NCBI RefSeq assembly: GCF_005491705.1
Contig: NZ_CP028092.1
Span: 434,001 to 498,000, forward strand
Length of the DNA: 64,000 nucleotides
From: Pontibacter sp. SGAir0037
Lineage (GTDB): Bacteria; Bacteroidota; Bacteroidia; Cytophagales; Hymenobacteraceae
Direction: 5' to 3'
The notes under the pieces were generated by a model. The model was given only the letters and a program-made list of their open reading frames with translations, did not search any database and was not told where the DNA came from. This document shows positions 35,636 to 43,972 of this stretch, one piece after another. Every line of letters begins with the position of its first letter. Within the stretch, counting starts at the first letter, position 1. Both the position numbers and the translations under genes were made by a program.

Positions 35636-35643
35636 TTTTTTCT

Positions 35644-37005
35644 ATGACCTTTAGCACCAAACTCACCCTGTCGTTTACCTTTCTGTTTGTGGCCATCTTC
35701 TGTATTATGGGTATTACAGTTTACTTTTTCTCAGAACGCTATACCAGGCAGGAGTTCCGGGAGCGGCTGCAGGACAGGGCGCACGTTACGGCGCAACTAT
35801 ACCTCGATGAAGATGAATTAAGCCCCAGAATGATGCAGCGCGTAAGGGTACAGTTCACTAAATCACTACCCGAGGAGGAGGTGCACCTGTATCACCTGAA
35901 CCGTACACCTGCTTTTGAGTCTGATAGTATTGATCTACCCAACCTGGAGCAGGTGTTCGACAGACTGAATAGGGAGCTTTCCATTCACTTTATGAACAAT
36001 GAGCGCCAGTGGGTAGGAAGGTTGTTCGACGACAACCAGGGAAGGTTTTATGTGCTGGTGTCGGCGCAGGATCTGTACGGGCAAAGCAAGCTGCGAAACC
36101 TGCAGGAGGTATTGCTGATCTCTTTCCTGGTGAGCCTGGTACTGGTGGTGATCTGCGCACGCTTTTTTACCAGGCAAGTGCTGCAGCCTATCAGTGGCAT
36201 TGTGCATGAGGTCAATGAAATAAGGGCCTCTAACCTGCACTTGCGTGTAAAGGAGCGCAATGTGAAAGATGAGATTGGTTATCTTACCAAAACATTTAAC
36301 CAGATGCTCGATAGGCTGGAGATGGCATTCGAGATGCAGAAAAACTTCATTTCCAATGCCTCACATGAGCTTCGTAATCCCATAACAGCCATTAGCGGCG
36401 AAATTGAAGTTGCCCTGTTACGCAAGCGGGAACCGGAGGAGTACATGGCTTCGCTGGAGATACTGCAAAAGGAGACGGATCGTTTGCAAAAGCTCACCAG
36501 CGATCTGCTGCGGCTTACGCAAACCGGTTTTGATGAAGTAGACATGCGGCAGGAGGATGTGCGCTTAGATGAACTGCTGCTGGAGTGCATCGACGAACAG
36601 CAGCGGGCAAACCAACTGGCCAGGGTGCTGCTGCACCTGGAGGAGATGCCCGAAGATCCTGATCTGCTTCGGATAAAGGGAAACGTAAGTCTGCTGAAGA
36701 TAGCTTTGGGCAATGTGATGGATAATGCCAGTAAATTTTCTGGTAATCAGGAGGTACATGTATGGCTTCGGCTGACAGATGCACAGGTAACGGTGGTGGT
36801 GCAGGATAAGGGAATGGGTATACCTGCCAACGAACAGGCACATGTTTTCCAGACCTTTTATAGGGCGCAGAATGCCCGTGGTCACAGCGGTACAGGCATT
36901 GGTCTGTCGCTGACAGACAAGATCATCAGGCTACACAACGGAAACATGCGTTTTACCTCAGAGCTGGGTGTAGGCACCACGTTTAGTATCAGCTTTAAGA
37001 GGTAA
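35644..37005 (+). CDS. sensor histidine kinase with HAMP domain
   Basis: An inner-membrane kinase of 453 residues. TM1 is about 7-29 (LSFTFLFVAIFCIMGITVYFF). A periplasmic sensor of about 125 residues follows, then TM2 about 155-177 (VLLISFLVSLVLVVICARF), then HAMP to about 230. The phosphoacceptor is His241 in NASHELRNPITAISGEIE. The N-box is LGNVMDNASKFS, and the ATP lids are VVVQDKGMGIP and GHSGTGIGLSLTDKI. The layout is like CusS/CzcS. It forms a two-component system with the regulator 8 bp upstream. On the opposite strand right after it are remnants of an RND pump. Confidence 0.92.
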   Translation: MTFSTKLTLSFTFLFVAIFCIMGITVYFFSERYTRQEFRERLQDRAHVTAQLYLDEDELSPRMMQRVRVQFTKSLPEEEVHLYHLNRTPAFESDSIDLPNLEQVFDRLNRELSIHFMNNERQWVGRLFDDNQGRFYVLVSAQDLYGQSKLRNLQEVLLISFLVSLVLVVICARFFTRQVLQPISGIVHEVNEIRASNLHLRVKERNVKDEIGYLTKTFNQMLDRLEMAFEMQKNFISNASHELRNPITAISGEIEVALLRKREPEEYMASLEILQKETDRLQKLTSDLLRLTQTGFDEVDMRQEDVRLDELLLECIDEQQRANQLARVLLHLEEMPEDPDLLRIKGNVSLLKIALGNVMDNASKFSGNQEVHVWLRLTDAQVTVVVQDKGMGIPANEQAHVFQTFYRAQNARGHSGTGIGLSLTDKIIRLHNGNMRFTSELGVGTTFSISFKR

Positions 37006-37059
37006 GGCGTAGAAAAATAAAAGTGGCAGCAGGTGGTGTTTGTATATGTCTGTAAGATT

Positions 37060-37245
37060 TCTTTGCGATTTGCGGTGCAGGATGCGTTTGTAAACACTGT
37101 CAAAAAGCAGCAGGAAAATGAGCAGTGTAAGTACAGTCCCGCTCATCAGTCCGCCGATTACCACCATCGGCAATGGTCTGAACCAATGTCTGTAGAGAGT
37201 GCGGCAGGTAACAGACCAATAGCTGCCATTCCTGCTTTTGATAAG
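37060..37245 (-). pseudogene. C-terminal relic of a heavy-metal-type RND pump (CusA/CzcA-like)
   Basis: On the minus strand one frame reads GMAAIGLLPAALSTDIGSD. A different frame then continues RPLPMVVIGGLMSGTVLTLL and IFLLLFDSVYKR. Together these are the last two membrane helices of CusA-type transporters, in which a block like ALSTDIGSDVQRPL is followed by MVVIGGL. Several bases are missing at the junction, near 37180, causing a frameshift. Nothing upstream of the first helix remains. The fragment is therefore a remnant beside a two-component system that may once have controlled it. Confidence 0.6.
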
Positions 37246-37378
37246 TTACGAAGCAGTATACAACAAGTACAGAACTAAGGTTCAATCATCTTAATTTGAT
37301 AATGTGGCTTTATTTCTGTGTATTTGCATCGTGTTGGAAGGTGAGGAGGGTATTTTTCATTTTAAATGAGCAAAATGT

Positions 37379-37678
37379 ATGTTTATTTCCATTAGCAGTT
37401 TTATAGTTGCAAATGATATGGCTCCTGAGGTGAAAGAAGCTTTCAGGCAAAGACCACACCTAGTCGATAATGCGGAAGGATTTATAAAGCTGCAGGTAAT
37501 AAGCCCGCAGGAGAATCCGAACGAGATCTGGTTGATGACCTACTGGACCGATGAAGAAAGCTTTAATGTATGGTACAAAAGTCATATGTACCACGATGTG
37601 CATAAAGGAATTCCGAAAGGACTAAAGCTGGTGCCTGGAAGTGTTCAGATTAAACGATTCGAGCATATCTGCGAATAA
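37379..37678 (+). CDS. antibiotic biosynthesis monooxygenase (ABM) domain protein
   Basis: A small cytoplasmic ferredoxin-like protein (99 residues) of the ABM/HmoB group, whose members oxygenate aromatics or degrade haem. Visible family blocks are the strand FISISSFIVANDM, VDNAEGFIKLQVISPQENPNEIWLMTYWTDEESFNVWYKSHMYHDVHK (blocks EGFIKLQV, WLMTYWTDEESFNVWYKS) and the final strand LVPGSVQIKRFE. The conserved Trp pair and His residues fit a monooxygenase or haem-binding function, but the substrate is unknown. A strong terminator follows, so it is monocistronic. Confidence 0.8.
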   Translation: MFISISSFIVANDMAPEVKEAFRQRPHLVDNAEGFIKLQVISPQENPNEIWLMTYWTDEESFNVWYKSHMYHDVHKGIPKGLKLVPGSVQIKRFEHICE

Positions 37679-37697
37679 ATCAATAAAATAAGCCGTA

Positions 37698-37757
37698 AAA
37701 AGCCAGCCAAATTATTTTGAACTTACCAGAAAGCTCAAAACAATTTGGCTGGCTTTT
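37698..37757 (+). terminator. long terminator hairpin
   Basis: aaaagccagccaaatt (37698-37713) is perfectly complementary to aatttggctggctttt (37742-37757). An inner 6-bp extension (ttttga with tcaaaa) lies beyond one mismatch. It is followed by cgtttttatttg. It lies 20 bases after the ABM gene. Confidence 0.8.
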
Positions 37758-37992
37758 CGTTTTTATTTGTAAATATGCTGCATGCATACTATTTTTGAGT
37801 GAGTCCTTACTACGGGCGAAGCTATAACTTCGCTTAATTATGAATTATAAATTATGAATGAGCTAACGCTTTAAGAAAAGTAAGCATGGCTAGTGGGAGT
37901 TGAGCTGAATTTGATTCAACCTATTTAATAAGCAGGCGCCACGGCAGTAGTGCAAACATTCATACATTTCTAATTCATAATTGGGTGAAACT
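37758..37992. other. AT-rich intergenic stretch with short inverted repeats
   Basis: No gene is seen. A 12-bp inverted pair aattatgaatta (37836-37847) and taattcataatt (37971-37982) lies 123 bases apart. A 7-bp hairpin gcgaagc...acttcgc is at about 37815-37833. These low-complexity motifs are common between genes in this phylum. Confidence 0.35.
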
Positions 37993-38325
37993 CTATTCGT
38001 CTTCGTAGTCGAGGCCCATCATTTTATTGTAAGCCTGCTGCAGTTCTGAGAAAGCGTGCATGTTGCCTTCCTGGCGGCTTATCTGCATTCCTTTCTTATA
38101 AATGCGCTCTGCTACATCGTTCTGTCCAAACTCTTCGTACAGTTTAGCAGCGTGATAGTAAGTGCCAACATAATTTTCGTGCTCAGCAAGCAGTCTCTCA
38201 TAATATTCCATTGCTTTCTGCTTATCGGTATTGCGATATTCAGTTGCGATGGCATAAATAGTGAAAGGGTCACTTGGGTCTTCCTCCAGGAATCTGAAAA
38301 GTTGCTCTAATCTGTTTTGAGACAT
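37993..38325 (-). CDS. tetratricopeptide-repeat protein
   Basis: A 110-residue soluble protein made of about two and a half TPR helical pairs: DPFTIYAIATEYRNTDKQKAMEYYERLLAEH, then YVGTYYHAAKLYEEFGQNDVAERIYKKGMQIS, then a capping helix MHAFSELQQAYNKMMG. TPR proteins act as protein-protein adaptors; no partner can be named. There is no signal peptide. It is divergent from the ETF operon with 70 bp between the starts. Confidence 0.82.
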   Translation of the reverse strand: MSQNRLEQLFRFLEEDPSDPFTIYAIATEYRNTDKQKAMEYYERLLAEHENYVGTYYHAAKLYEEFGQNDVAERIYKKGMQISRQEGNMHAFSELQQAYNKMMGLDYEDE

Positions 38326-38395
38326 TTCGAAAATGCTATATTTATTAAATAATTAACTTGCACAAATTTAAATTTAAAAGCTAACATTTCTAATC

Positions 38396-39136
38396 ATGAA
38401 AATATTAGTTTGTATCAGTAACGTTCCGGATACTACCTCTAAAATCAATTTTACAGGCGATAATAAGGAGTTCGATAAGAACGGCGTACAATTCGTCATC
38501 AATCCGTGGGATGAATACGCTTTAACCAGAGCCATAGAATTGAAAGAGGCTAAAGGCGGATCAGTTACTGTTCTGAATGTAGGGGAGGCAGATGCCGAAC
38601 CGAATATACGTAAGGCACTTGCTATTGGCGCAGACGACGCTATCCGTGTAAACGCACATCCGAAGGATGCTTTCTTTGTAGCAGCTCAAATAGCGGCTGT
38701 GGCAAAAGACGGAGGCTACGATATGATCCTGATGGGCCGTGAGTCGATTGACTATAACGGATTCCAGGTACACAACATGGTGGGCGAAATGCTGGGCATT
38801 CCATCTGTTACCCCGGCTTTTAAACTGGATATGGTAGACGACAGCACTGCACGCCTCGAAAAGGAAATTGAGGGTGGCAAAGAAGTGGTTGAAGTAAAAC
38901 TGCCGTTTGTGGCCAGTGCGCAGCAGCCAATGTGTGAGCCGCGCATCCCGAATATGCGTGGTATCATGACGGCCCGTACCAAGCCCCTGAAAGTAGTAGA
39001 ACCTGCAGGAGGTGAGGCCAAATCGGAATACGTAAGTTTTAGCAAGCCAGAGAAAAAAGGTGGCGTACGTATGATCGATGCCGATAATGCGGCAGAATTA
39101 ATTTCATTGTTAAGAAACGAAGCTAAAGTACTATAA
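38396..39136 (+). CDS. etfB: electron transfer flavoprotein, beta subunit
   Basis: Beta subunit of ETF, which shuttles electrons from acyl-CoA and other dehydrogenases to the quinone pool. The 246 residues contain KILVCISNVPDTTSKINF, FVINPWDEYALTRAIELKE, ALAIGADDAIRV, and the ETF-beta signature region DLILMGRESIDYNG-like (here YDMILMGRESIDYNGFQVHNMVGEMLGIPSV; block MGRESIDYNGFQVHN). The length is typical. The alpha subunit starts 4 bp after its stop, so both are translated together. Confidence 0.94.
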   Translation: MKILVCISNVPDTTSKINFTGDNKEFDKNGVQFVINPWDEYALTRAIELKEAKGGSVTVLNVGEADAEPNIRKALAIGADDAIRVNAHPKDAFFVAAQIAAVAKDGGYDMILMGRESIDYNGFQVHNMVGEMLGIPSVTPAFKLDMVDDSTARLEKEIEGGKEVVEVKLPFVASAQQPMCEPRIPNMRGIMTARTKPLKVVEPAGGEAKSEYVSFSKPEKKGGVRMIDADNAAELISLLRNEAKVL

Positions 39137-39140
39137 CGAT

Positions 39141-40121
39141 ATGTCTGTATTAGTATTTGTAGAAGGTCTCCATGGAGAGATCAAGAAATCCTCACTGGAG
39201 GCGGCTTTTTACGGAAGCCAGGTAGCCCAGAGCTTAGGAACGACTGCTACGGCAGTAGCCATTGGCGATGTAACCGAAGATGCGCTGACTAAGCTTGGTG
39301 CACAAGGTATAAGCAAAGTTCTGTTTGATGCCGATGAGCGCCTGAAGCAGTTTGTGGCAGAAGCCTATGTAAAAGTAATCGCAAAAGCCGTGGCACAGGA
39401 AGGAGCAAAAGTATTGGTGTTTGCCCATTCTAACATAGGTGCGGCTGTTGGTTCGCGTTTGGCAGTACGCCTGAATGGCTCATTAGCGACCAATGTTACC
39501 TCTCTGCCGAAGACAGACGGAGGCAGTTTTGTAGTAACACGCAGTGTTTTTTCAGGAAAAGCCTTTGCCGATGTAAATCTTTATGCAGAAGTTAAGATAA
39601 TTGCTGTGCAGAAAAATTCTTTTGAGTTAACTTCGCAGGAGGGAAATACGGCAAGCGTAGAAAGATTCTCTGCCGAGGTAAGTGATGCAGACTTTGGTGC
39701 TGCTCCAAAAGAAACCGTTCTGCTGGATACGGGCGGCAGTGTGCCGCTGCAGGAAGCAGAAATTGTGGTATCAGGCGGACGTGGCTTAAAAGGCCCTGAA
39801 AACTGGCACCTGGTAGAAGATCTGGCAAAAGCGCTTGGAGCAGCTACAGCCTGTTCTAAACCTGTATCAGACATGGACTGGCGCCCGCACCACGAGCACG
39901 TTGGCCAGACTGGTATTACCGTAAGCCCTAACCTATACATTGCCATAGGCATTTCTGGTGCTATTCAGCACTTGGCGGGGGTTAACTCTTCTAAAGTGAT
40001 TGTCGTTATTAATAAGGACGCAGAAGCACCATTCTTTAAAGCCGCTGATTATGGCATAGTTGGGGATGCTTTTGAGGTAGTTCCTAAATTAATTGAAGCC
40101 GCGAAGGCTTTAGACAAATAG
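39141..40121 (+). CDS. etfA: electron transfer flavoprotein, alpha subunit
   Basis: FAD-binding alpha subunit, 326 residues. The N-terminal domain begins SVLVFVEGLHGEIKKSSLEAAF. The FAD domain starts at about 200 with EAEIVVSGGRGLKGPENWHLVEDLAKALGAA. It continues with SDMDWRPHHEHVGQTGITVSPNLYIAIGISGAIQHLAG (blocks VGQTG and YIAIGISGAIQH) and the final VVINKDAEAPFFKAADYGIVGD. Together with EtfB it forms a heterodimer in the cytoplasm. The downstream DUF151 gene begins 17 bp later and may be in the same transcript. Confidence 0.95.
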   Translation: MSVLVFVEGLHGEIKKSSLEAAFYGSQVAQSLGTTATAVAIGDVTEDALTKLGAQGISKVLFDADERLKQFVAEAYVKVIAKAVAQEGAKVLVFAHSNIGAAVGSRLAVRLNGSLATNVTSLPKTDGGSFVVTRSVFSGKAFADVNLYAEVKIIAVQKNSFELTSQEGNTASVERFSAEVSDADFGAAPKETVLLDTGGSVPLQEAEIVVSGGRGLKGPENWHLVEDLAKALGAATACSKPVSDMDWRPHHEHVGQTGITVSPNLYIAIGISGAIQHLAGVNSSKVIVVINKDAEAPFFKAADYGIVGDAFEVVPKLIEAAKALDK

Positions 40122-40138
40122 AAATAGAAGAACAAAAC

Positions 40139-40753
40139 GTGAAAAAAATTCAGTTAGAGATACTCGGCCTTTCTTCCAGTCAGTCGCAGACAGGATCGTT
40201 CGCACTGGTGTTAGGTGAAAGAGAGGGAAACAGAAGATTGCCTATTATTATCGGGATGTTTGAGGCACAATCTATCGCTATTCAGATAGAGAAGATTAAC
40301 CCGAACCGGCCGCTCACACACGATTTGTTCAAAACATTTGCCGAACAAATGAATGTGAGCATAACCGAGATTCTCATTTCCGATCTGAAAGAAGGCGTGT
40401 TCTATTCCAAGATTATGTGTACTGATGGCGTTAAAGATTTCGAGTTGGATGCAAGGCCATCCGATGCAATTGCCATCGGTCTTCGTTTTGGAGTTCCGAT
40501 CTATACAGTAGAAAGTGTATTGTCGGAAGCGGGTATTATCTTAAGCGACCTGGAAGATGAAGAAGAGGATAGCAGTGAAATGCTGAAAAGCAGCAGTTCC
40601 TCCGCATCCACTAGCAGCAATACGAGCAGCTCTAAAGAATCTTTAAGTCAGACGTCAGTAGACGAATTAAATAAATTGTTGAACGATGCACTGGAAAAAG
40701 AGGATTACGAGCGCGCTGCCAAAATCCGGGACGAACTGAATAAACGAAACTAG
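40139..40753 (+). CDS. bifunctional nuclease family (DUF151) protein with UvrB/UvrC motif
   Basis: The 204-residue product begins with GTG. Residues 1-135 are the DUF151/BFN domain (LPIIIGMFEAQSIAIQIEKI, LISDLKEGVFYSKIMC, ELDARPSDAIAIGLRFGVPIYT). A Ser/Thr-rich, probably flexible linker covers about 148-170 (SSSSSASTSSNTSSSKES). The C-terminus carries a UvrB/UvrC-type helix pair (VDELNKLLNDALEKEDYERAAKIRDELNKR), known to mediate protein contacts. Plant BFN is a nuclease, but activity of bacterial members is not established. It follows etfA by 17 bp and is closed by a strong terminator. Confidence 0.87.
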   Translation: MKKIQLEILGLSSSQSQTGSFALVLGEREGNRRLPIIIGMFEAQSIAIQIEKINPNRPLTHDLFKTFAEQMNVSITEILISDLKEGVFYSKIMCTDGVKDFELDARPSDAIAIGLRFGVPIYTVESVLSEAGIILSDLEDEEEDSSEMLKSSSSSASTSSNTSSSKESLSQTSVDELNKLLNDALEKEDYERAAKIRDELNKRN

Positions 40754-40773
40754 GTATAATTTACAGACCTTTG

Positions 40774-40806
40774 AAAAGTCCTGTACCGAGAAGGTGCAGG
40801 ACTTTT
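40774..40806 (+). terminator. rho-independent terminator of the etfBA-DUF151 transcript
   Basis: Stem aaaagtcctg-tacc with aggt-gcaggactttt-type complement (40774-40787 with 40793-40806, 14 bp, one G-U pair) and a 5-nt loop. It is followed by tgtttt. Confidence 0.8.
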
Positions 40807-40855
40807 TGTTTTATGATATTTTAGGAGTACTTTTGGCAAATTTTCCTGCCATTGT

Positions 40856-42163
40856 ATGCTTGATATCTTCAGAGGGTTTATAGGTCTGATCGCCTTGTTA
40901 GCCATCGCTTTTCTTTTTTCCAAAAATAAAAAACGCATCGACTGGAAGCTGGTAGGCTTCGGTGTTTTCCTGCAACTCTTTTTTGGGGTTATGGTTACGC
41001 AAGTGCCCTTTGTTGCTGATGCCTTTGCCTTTGTAAGTAAGTTGTTTGTAAAGCTTTTGAGCTTTTCACAGGCCGGAGCCGAGTTTCTGTTCGGAAACCT
41101 GGCAAATCCTGCTCAGAATGGTGGATTGGGTTTTATTTTCGCCTTTTCAGTATTGCCTACTATTATCTTTTTCTCTACTGTTTCGGCTGGTTTATACTAC
41201 CTCGGCGTGTTGCAGAAAATAGTTTTCGGGATTGCCTGGATTATGTCTAAAGGCATGCGCCTGTCTGGTGCCGAAAGTTTATCAGCGGCCGGGAACATCT
41301 TTTTAGGGCAGACGGAGGCCCCGCTACTGGTGCGCCCCTTTATTGGCAATATGACCCGTTCTGAGCTGATGTGCCTGATGACCGGTGGTATGGCTACCCT
41401 GGCGGGTGGTGTACTGGCTGCTTATGTGGCTTTTCTGGGAGGGGATGACCCGGCGCAGCAGGCTATCTTTGCAGCGCACCTCTTAACGGCTTCTATTATG
41501 AATGCCCCTGCCGGCATTGTGCTGGCTAAAATGTTGGTGCCTGAAACAGAACCTGAAAAAATAAATACCGCATTAGAGGTAAACGAGGAGCAGCTTGGTG
41601 TAAACCTGGTAGATGCCTTGTCGCGGGGAGCAGCGGATGGCTTAAGGCTGGCAGCCAATGTGGGAGGTATGTTGTTGGCTTTTATAGCTGTAATAGCGCT
41701 TTTAAACTATATCCTTATTAAAATAGGTGGCGTAACCGGTTTAAATGAAATGGTTATCAGCAGCACCAATGGGCAGTTCGATGGATTTTCCTTTCAGTAT
41801 ATACTGGGGCAGGTATTCAGAATTTTTGCTTTTATAATGGGGGTGCCTTGGGTAGATACCCTGCAGGTGGGTAGCTTGTTAGGCCAGAAAACAGCCGTAA
41901 ACGAATTTGTTGCTTACCTGGACTTGGCAAATATGAAGGCTGCAGGTACGTTAAGCCCTAAATCGCTGGTGATGGCTACGTATGCGCTGTGCGGTTTTTC
42001 TAACTTCAGTTCTATAGCCATACAAATCGGAGGTATAGGAAGCATGGCACCTGGGCAGCAGGGAAATCTTTCTAAGTTAGGCTTCCTGGCACTTCTTGGT
42101 GCTTCGCTAGCCTGTATGATGACGGCAACAGTAGCTGGTATGCTCTTTAGTTTAGACGCTTAA
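40856..42163 (+). CDS. NupC-family concentrative nucleoside transporter
   Basis: An inner-membrane symporter of 435 residues that takes up nucleosides with H+ or Na+. The N-terminal helices are MLDIFRGFIGLIALLAIAFLF and LVGFGVFLQLFFGVMVTQVP. The core contains the family signatures SAAGNIFLGQTEAPLLVRPF and MTGGMATLAGGVLAAYVAF. It also has NAPAGIVLAKMLVPETE and the C-terminal block YALCGFSNFSSIAIQIGGIGSMAP. Multiple hydrophobic segments (about ten) fit the CNT fold. It is flanked by two strong terminators and so is a single-gene unit. Specificity (pyrimidine or purine nucleosides) is not clear. Confidence 0.93.
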   Translation: MLDIFRGFIGLIALLAIAFLFSKNKKRIDWKLVGFGVFLQLFFGVMVTQVPFVADAFAFVSKLFVKLLSFSQAGAEFLFGNLANPAQNGGLGFIFAFSVLPTIIFFSTVSAGLYYLGVLQKIVFGIAWIMSKGMRLSGAESLSAAGNIFLGQTEAPLLVRPFIGNMTRSELMCLMTGGMATLAGGVLAAYVAFLGGDDPAQQAIFAAHLLTASIMNAPAGIVLAKMLVPETEPEKINTALEVNEEQLGVNLVDALSRGAADGLRLAANVGGMLLAFIAVIALLNYILIKIGGVTGLNEMVISSTNGQFDGFSFQYILGQVFRIFAFIMGVPWVDTLQVGSLLGQKTAVNEFVAYLDLANMKAAGTLSPKSLVMATYALCGFSNFSSIAIQIGGIGSMAPGQQGNLSKLGFLALLGASLACMMTATVAGMLFSLDA

Positions 42164-42185
42164 GCATTCAACATAAACTCAGGTT

Positions 42186-42233
42186 AAAAAGGGAAGTCCC
42201 CGCTCTCCGTTAAGAGCGGGGACTTCCCTTTTT
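42186..42233 (+). terminator. very strong terminator hairpin after nupC-like gene
   Basis: A perfect 21-bp stem lies between 42186-42206 and 42213-42233 with a 6-nt loop (ccgtta). The stem core is gggaagtccccgctct and the right arm runs directly into a T-tract. Confidence 0.9.
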
Positions 42234-42318
42234 TTCGCCATCAAGTTGTTGCAAATGAACTTTATGAATAAGTGCAGAGTTGGGTGTAGCAAATTATATT
42301 CACGCCAACTATTTTTAA

Positions 42319-43617
42319 ATGAAGGGAGCATCTACCGGTTTTGGAAAGGGTATATTTGTTCTAGCTGTCTTGGTTTTGATAGCCCTGCCTGCAACACTTG
42401 TGGCGCAGGTGAAAATGGAGAAGCACAGTAAGAGCTACAGGCAAAGCTTTGATGAATTGCCTGCTTCGGGAACAGGTGCCTGGGCAAGTGGCCAGGAGTA
42501 TTTGCCCGGTTGGCGTGTAACCAGAAGCGTAACAACAGACGACAAGCTTACTGCCGGGAACGGATCAAGTAATACCGGAGGTCTCTATAGTTATGGTAGC
42601 AACAACTCTTCCGACAGAGCTTTAGGTGCCGTAACTTCTCTTAATGCCGGAGAGTTTGCCTATAACCTGCTTCTACAGAACAAAACAGGCGCTACTGTTA
42701 GTGCAGTCGAAGTAAGTTACTATGGCGAGCAGTGGCGCAGCGGGAGTGTTACGACCAATGTACAGCATATTTCCTGCTGGTATATTATTACCGATAATCC
42801 GTCTGCGGTAAATCTGTCTCCGAAAACCGATATTGGCTGGACAGAAGTTCCTGCGCTTCATTTCAAAAGCCCCGTAAACAGAACTGCCGGGGGAGCATTA
42901 AACGGAAATTCACCAGCTAACAGATCCTTTCTTGCCACTTTTCTGCCCGACGAAATTCCGGCTGAACATTACCTGCTGTTGCGTTGGAAAGATGCCGATG
43001 AACCTGAAATGGACCATGGGCTGGCTATTGATGATGTTAGCGTCAGCTGGACTGTTGAAGATGACTATATTGTACTGCCCGTGGAGCTGATGAACTTTAA
43101 AGCCAGCATAGCAGACGATTTTATTGTACTGGATTGGGACACTGCCTCTGAAACTGAAAATGACTTTTATGAAGTAGAGCGAAGCCTCAATGGCCATTTT
43201 TTTCAGTCTATCGGCAAAGTAATGGGAGCAGGCAATTCATCTCAGACGATACATTATACATTCAAAGATATGCTTCCGGTTGCAGGTACCTTATACTATA
43301 GGTTAAAGCAGGTGGATTTTAACAAAAAGGTTTCTTATTCCTCTATAATAGCTAAAGAGTGGGCGCCCAGCGCTCCTAAAGCAATTCTTTTTCCTACCAT
43401 CACGTCAGAATGGCTTACTGTGGAGTTACCGCATACTTCTTCCAGCCACATGATGCAGGTTATTTCCAAGGCAGGGCACAGGGTCATGACACAGACTATT
43501 AGCAGAAGGGGAGGCTACTATGTGCTCGACGTTTCCGGGCTCAGCAGGGGCACTTACCTGTTGGTGCTTCAGGATGAACAGGGACAGAAAAAAACGCAAC
43601 AGTTCATTAAGAAGTAG
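42319..43617 (+). CDS. secreted protein with type IX secretion C-terminal signal
   Basis: The 432-residue product has a signal peptide (GIFVLAVLVLIALPATLVAQ, about 11-30). The mature part, 45-250, is rich in beta strands and looks like a jelly-roll with motifs found in adhesin/PEP-CTERM-like surface proteins (AIDDVSVSWTVED). Residues 255-345 form a fibronectin-III-like domain (LPVELMNFKASIADDFIVLDWDTASETENDFYEVERSLNG; key block LDWDTASETENDFYEVERS). The C-terminal 75 residues (ILFPTITSEWLTVELPH...LSRGTYLLVLQDEQGQKKTQQFIKK) are a type A T9SS sorting domain, so the protein should be exported across the outer membrane. The specific role is unknown. Confidence 0.82.
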   Translation: MKGASTGFGKGIFVLAVLVLIALPATLVAQVKMEKHSKSYRQSFDELPASGTGAWASGQEYLPGWRVTRSVTTDDKLTAGNGSSNTGGLYSYGSNNSSDRALGAVTSLNAGEFAYNLLLQNKTGATVSAVEVSYYGEQWRSGSVTTNVQHISCWYIITDNPSAVNLSPKTDIGWTEVPALHFKSPVNRTAGGALNGNSPANRSFLATFLPDEIPAEHYLLLRWKDADEPEMDHGLAIDDVSVSWTVEDDYIVLPVELMNFKASIADDFIVLDWDTASETENDFYEVERSLNGHFFQSIGKVMGAGNSSQTIHYTFKDMLPVAGTLYYRLKQVDFNKKVSYSSIIAKEWAPSAPKAILFPTITSEWLTVELPHTSSSHMMQVISKAGHRVMTQTISRRGGYYVLDVSGLSRGTYLLVLQDEQGQKKTQQFIKK

Positions 43618-43972
43618 CTCTTTTCCGATGTCCGGGTATTAGCATGGTCTGCTGGGGTAATCATGGCATTTTAATAAAATTTACGGTGTAGGAAAGCAGC
43701 CGCGCATGTTGCGTTACGTGCATGCGAGTAAGGTATAATTAAAAAGAAAAGGCAGGCATATGAAAGGGAGCCGGCAAGTCATATTGCCAGATTCGTATTT
43801 AATAACTACCTTAGTAGCAGATTTTTAGTTTGGCCTGGCTTTTTGCATGTCAGCTTTTTTAAAAGAATTAATCATAAGGAAATACTTTATTCTTGATTCT
43901 CAAGCTTGAACGGTTTAGCCATGGTTTCTAACCAACAATACAATACCATTACTTGTTTTTAAAGTTATATAC
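43618..43972. other. intergenic region without identified genes
   Basis: About 355 bases. A 6-bp hairpin cgcatg/catgcg (about 43704-43729) is the only structure I found; it lacks a T-run. No promoter with correct spacing and no RNA gene was recognised. Confidence 0.4.

Noticed and set aside
37033-37278. 81-codon plus-strand frame after the sensor kinase
   Set aside because: The opposite strand holds the RND relic, which explains the sequence better.
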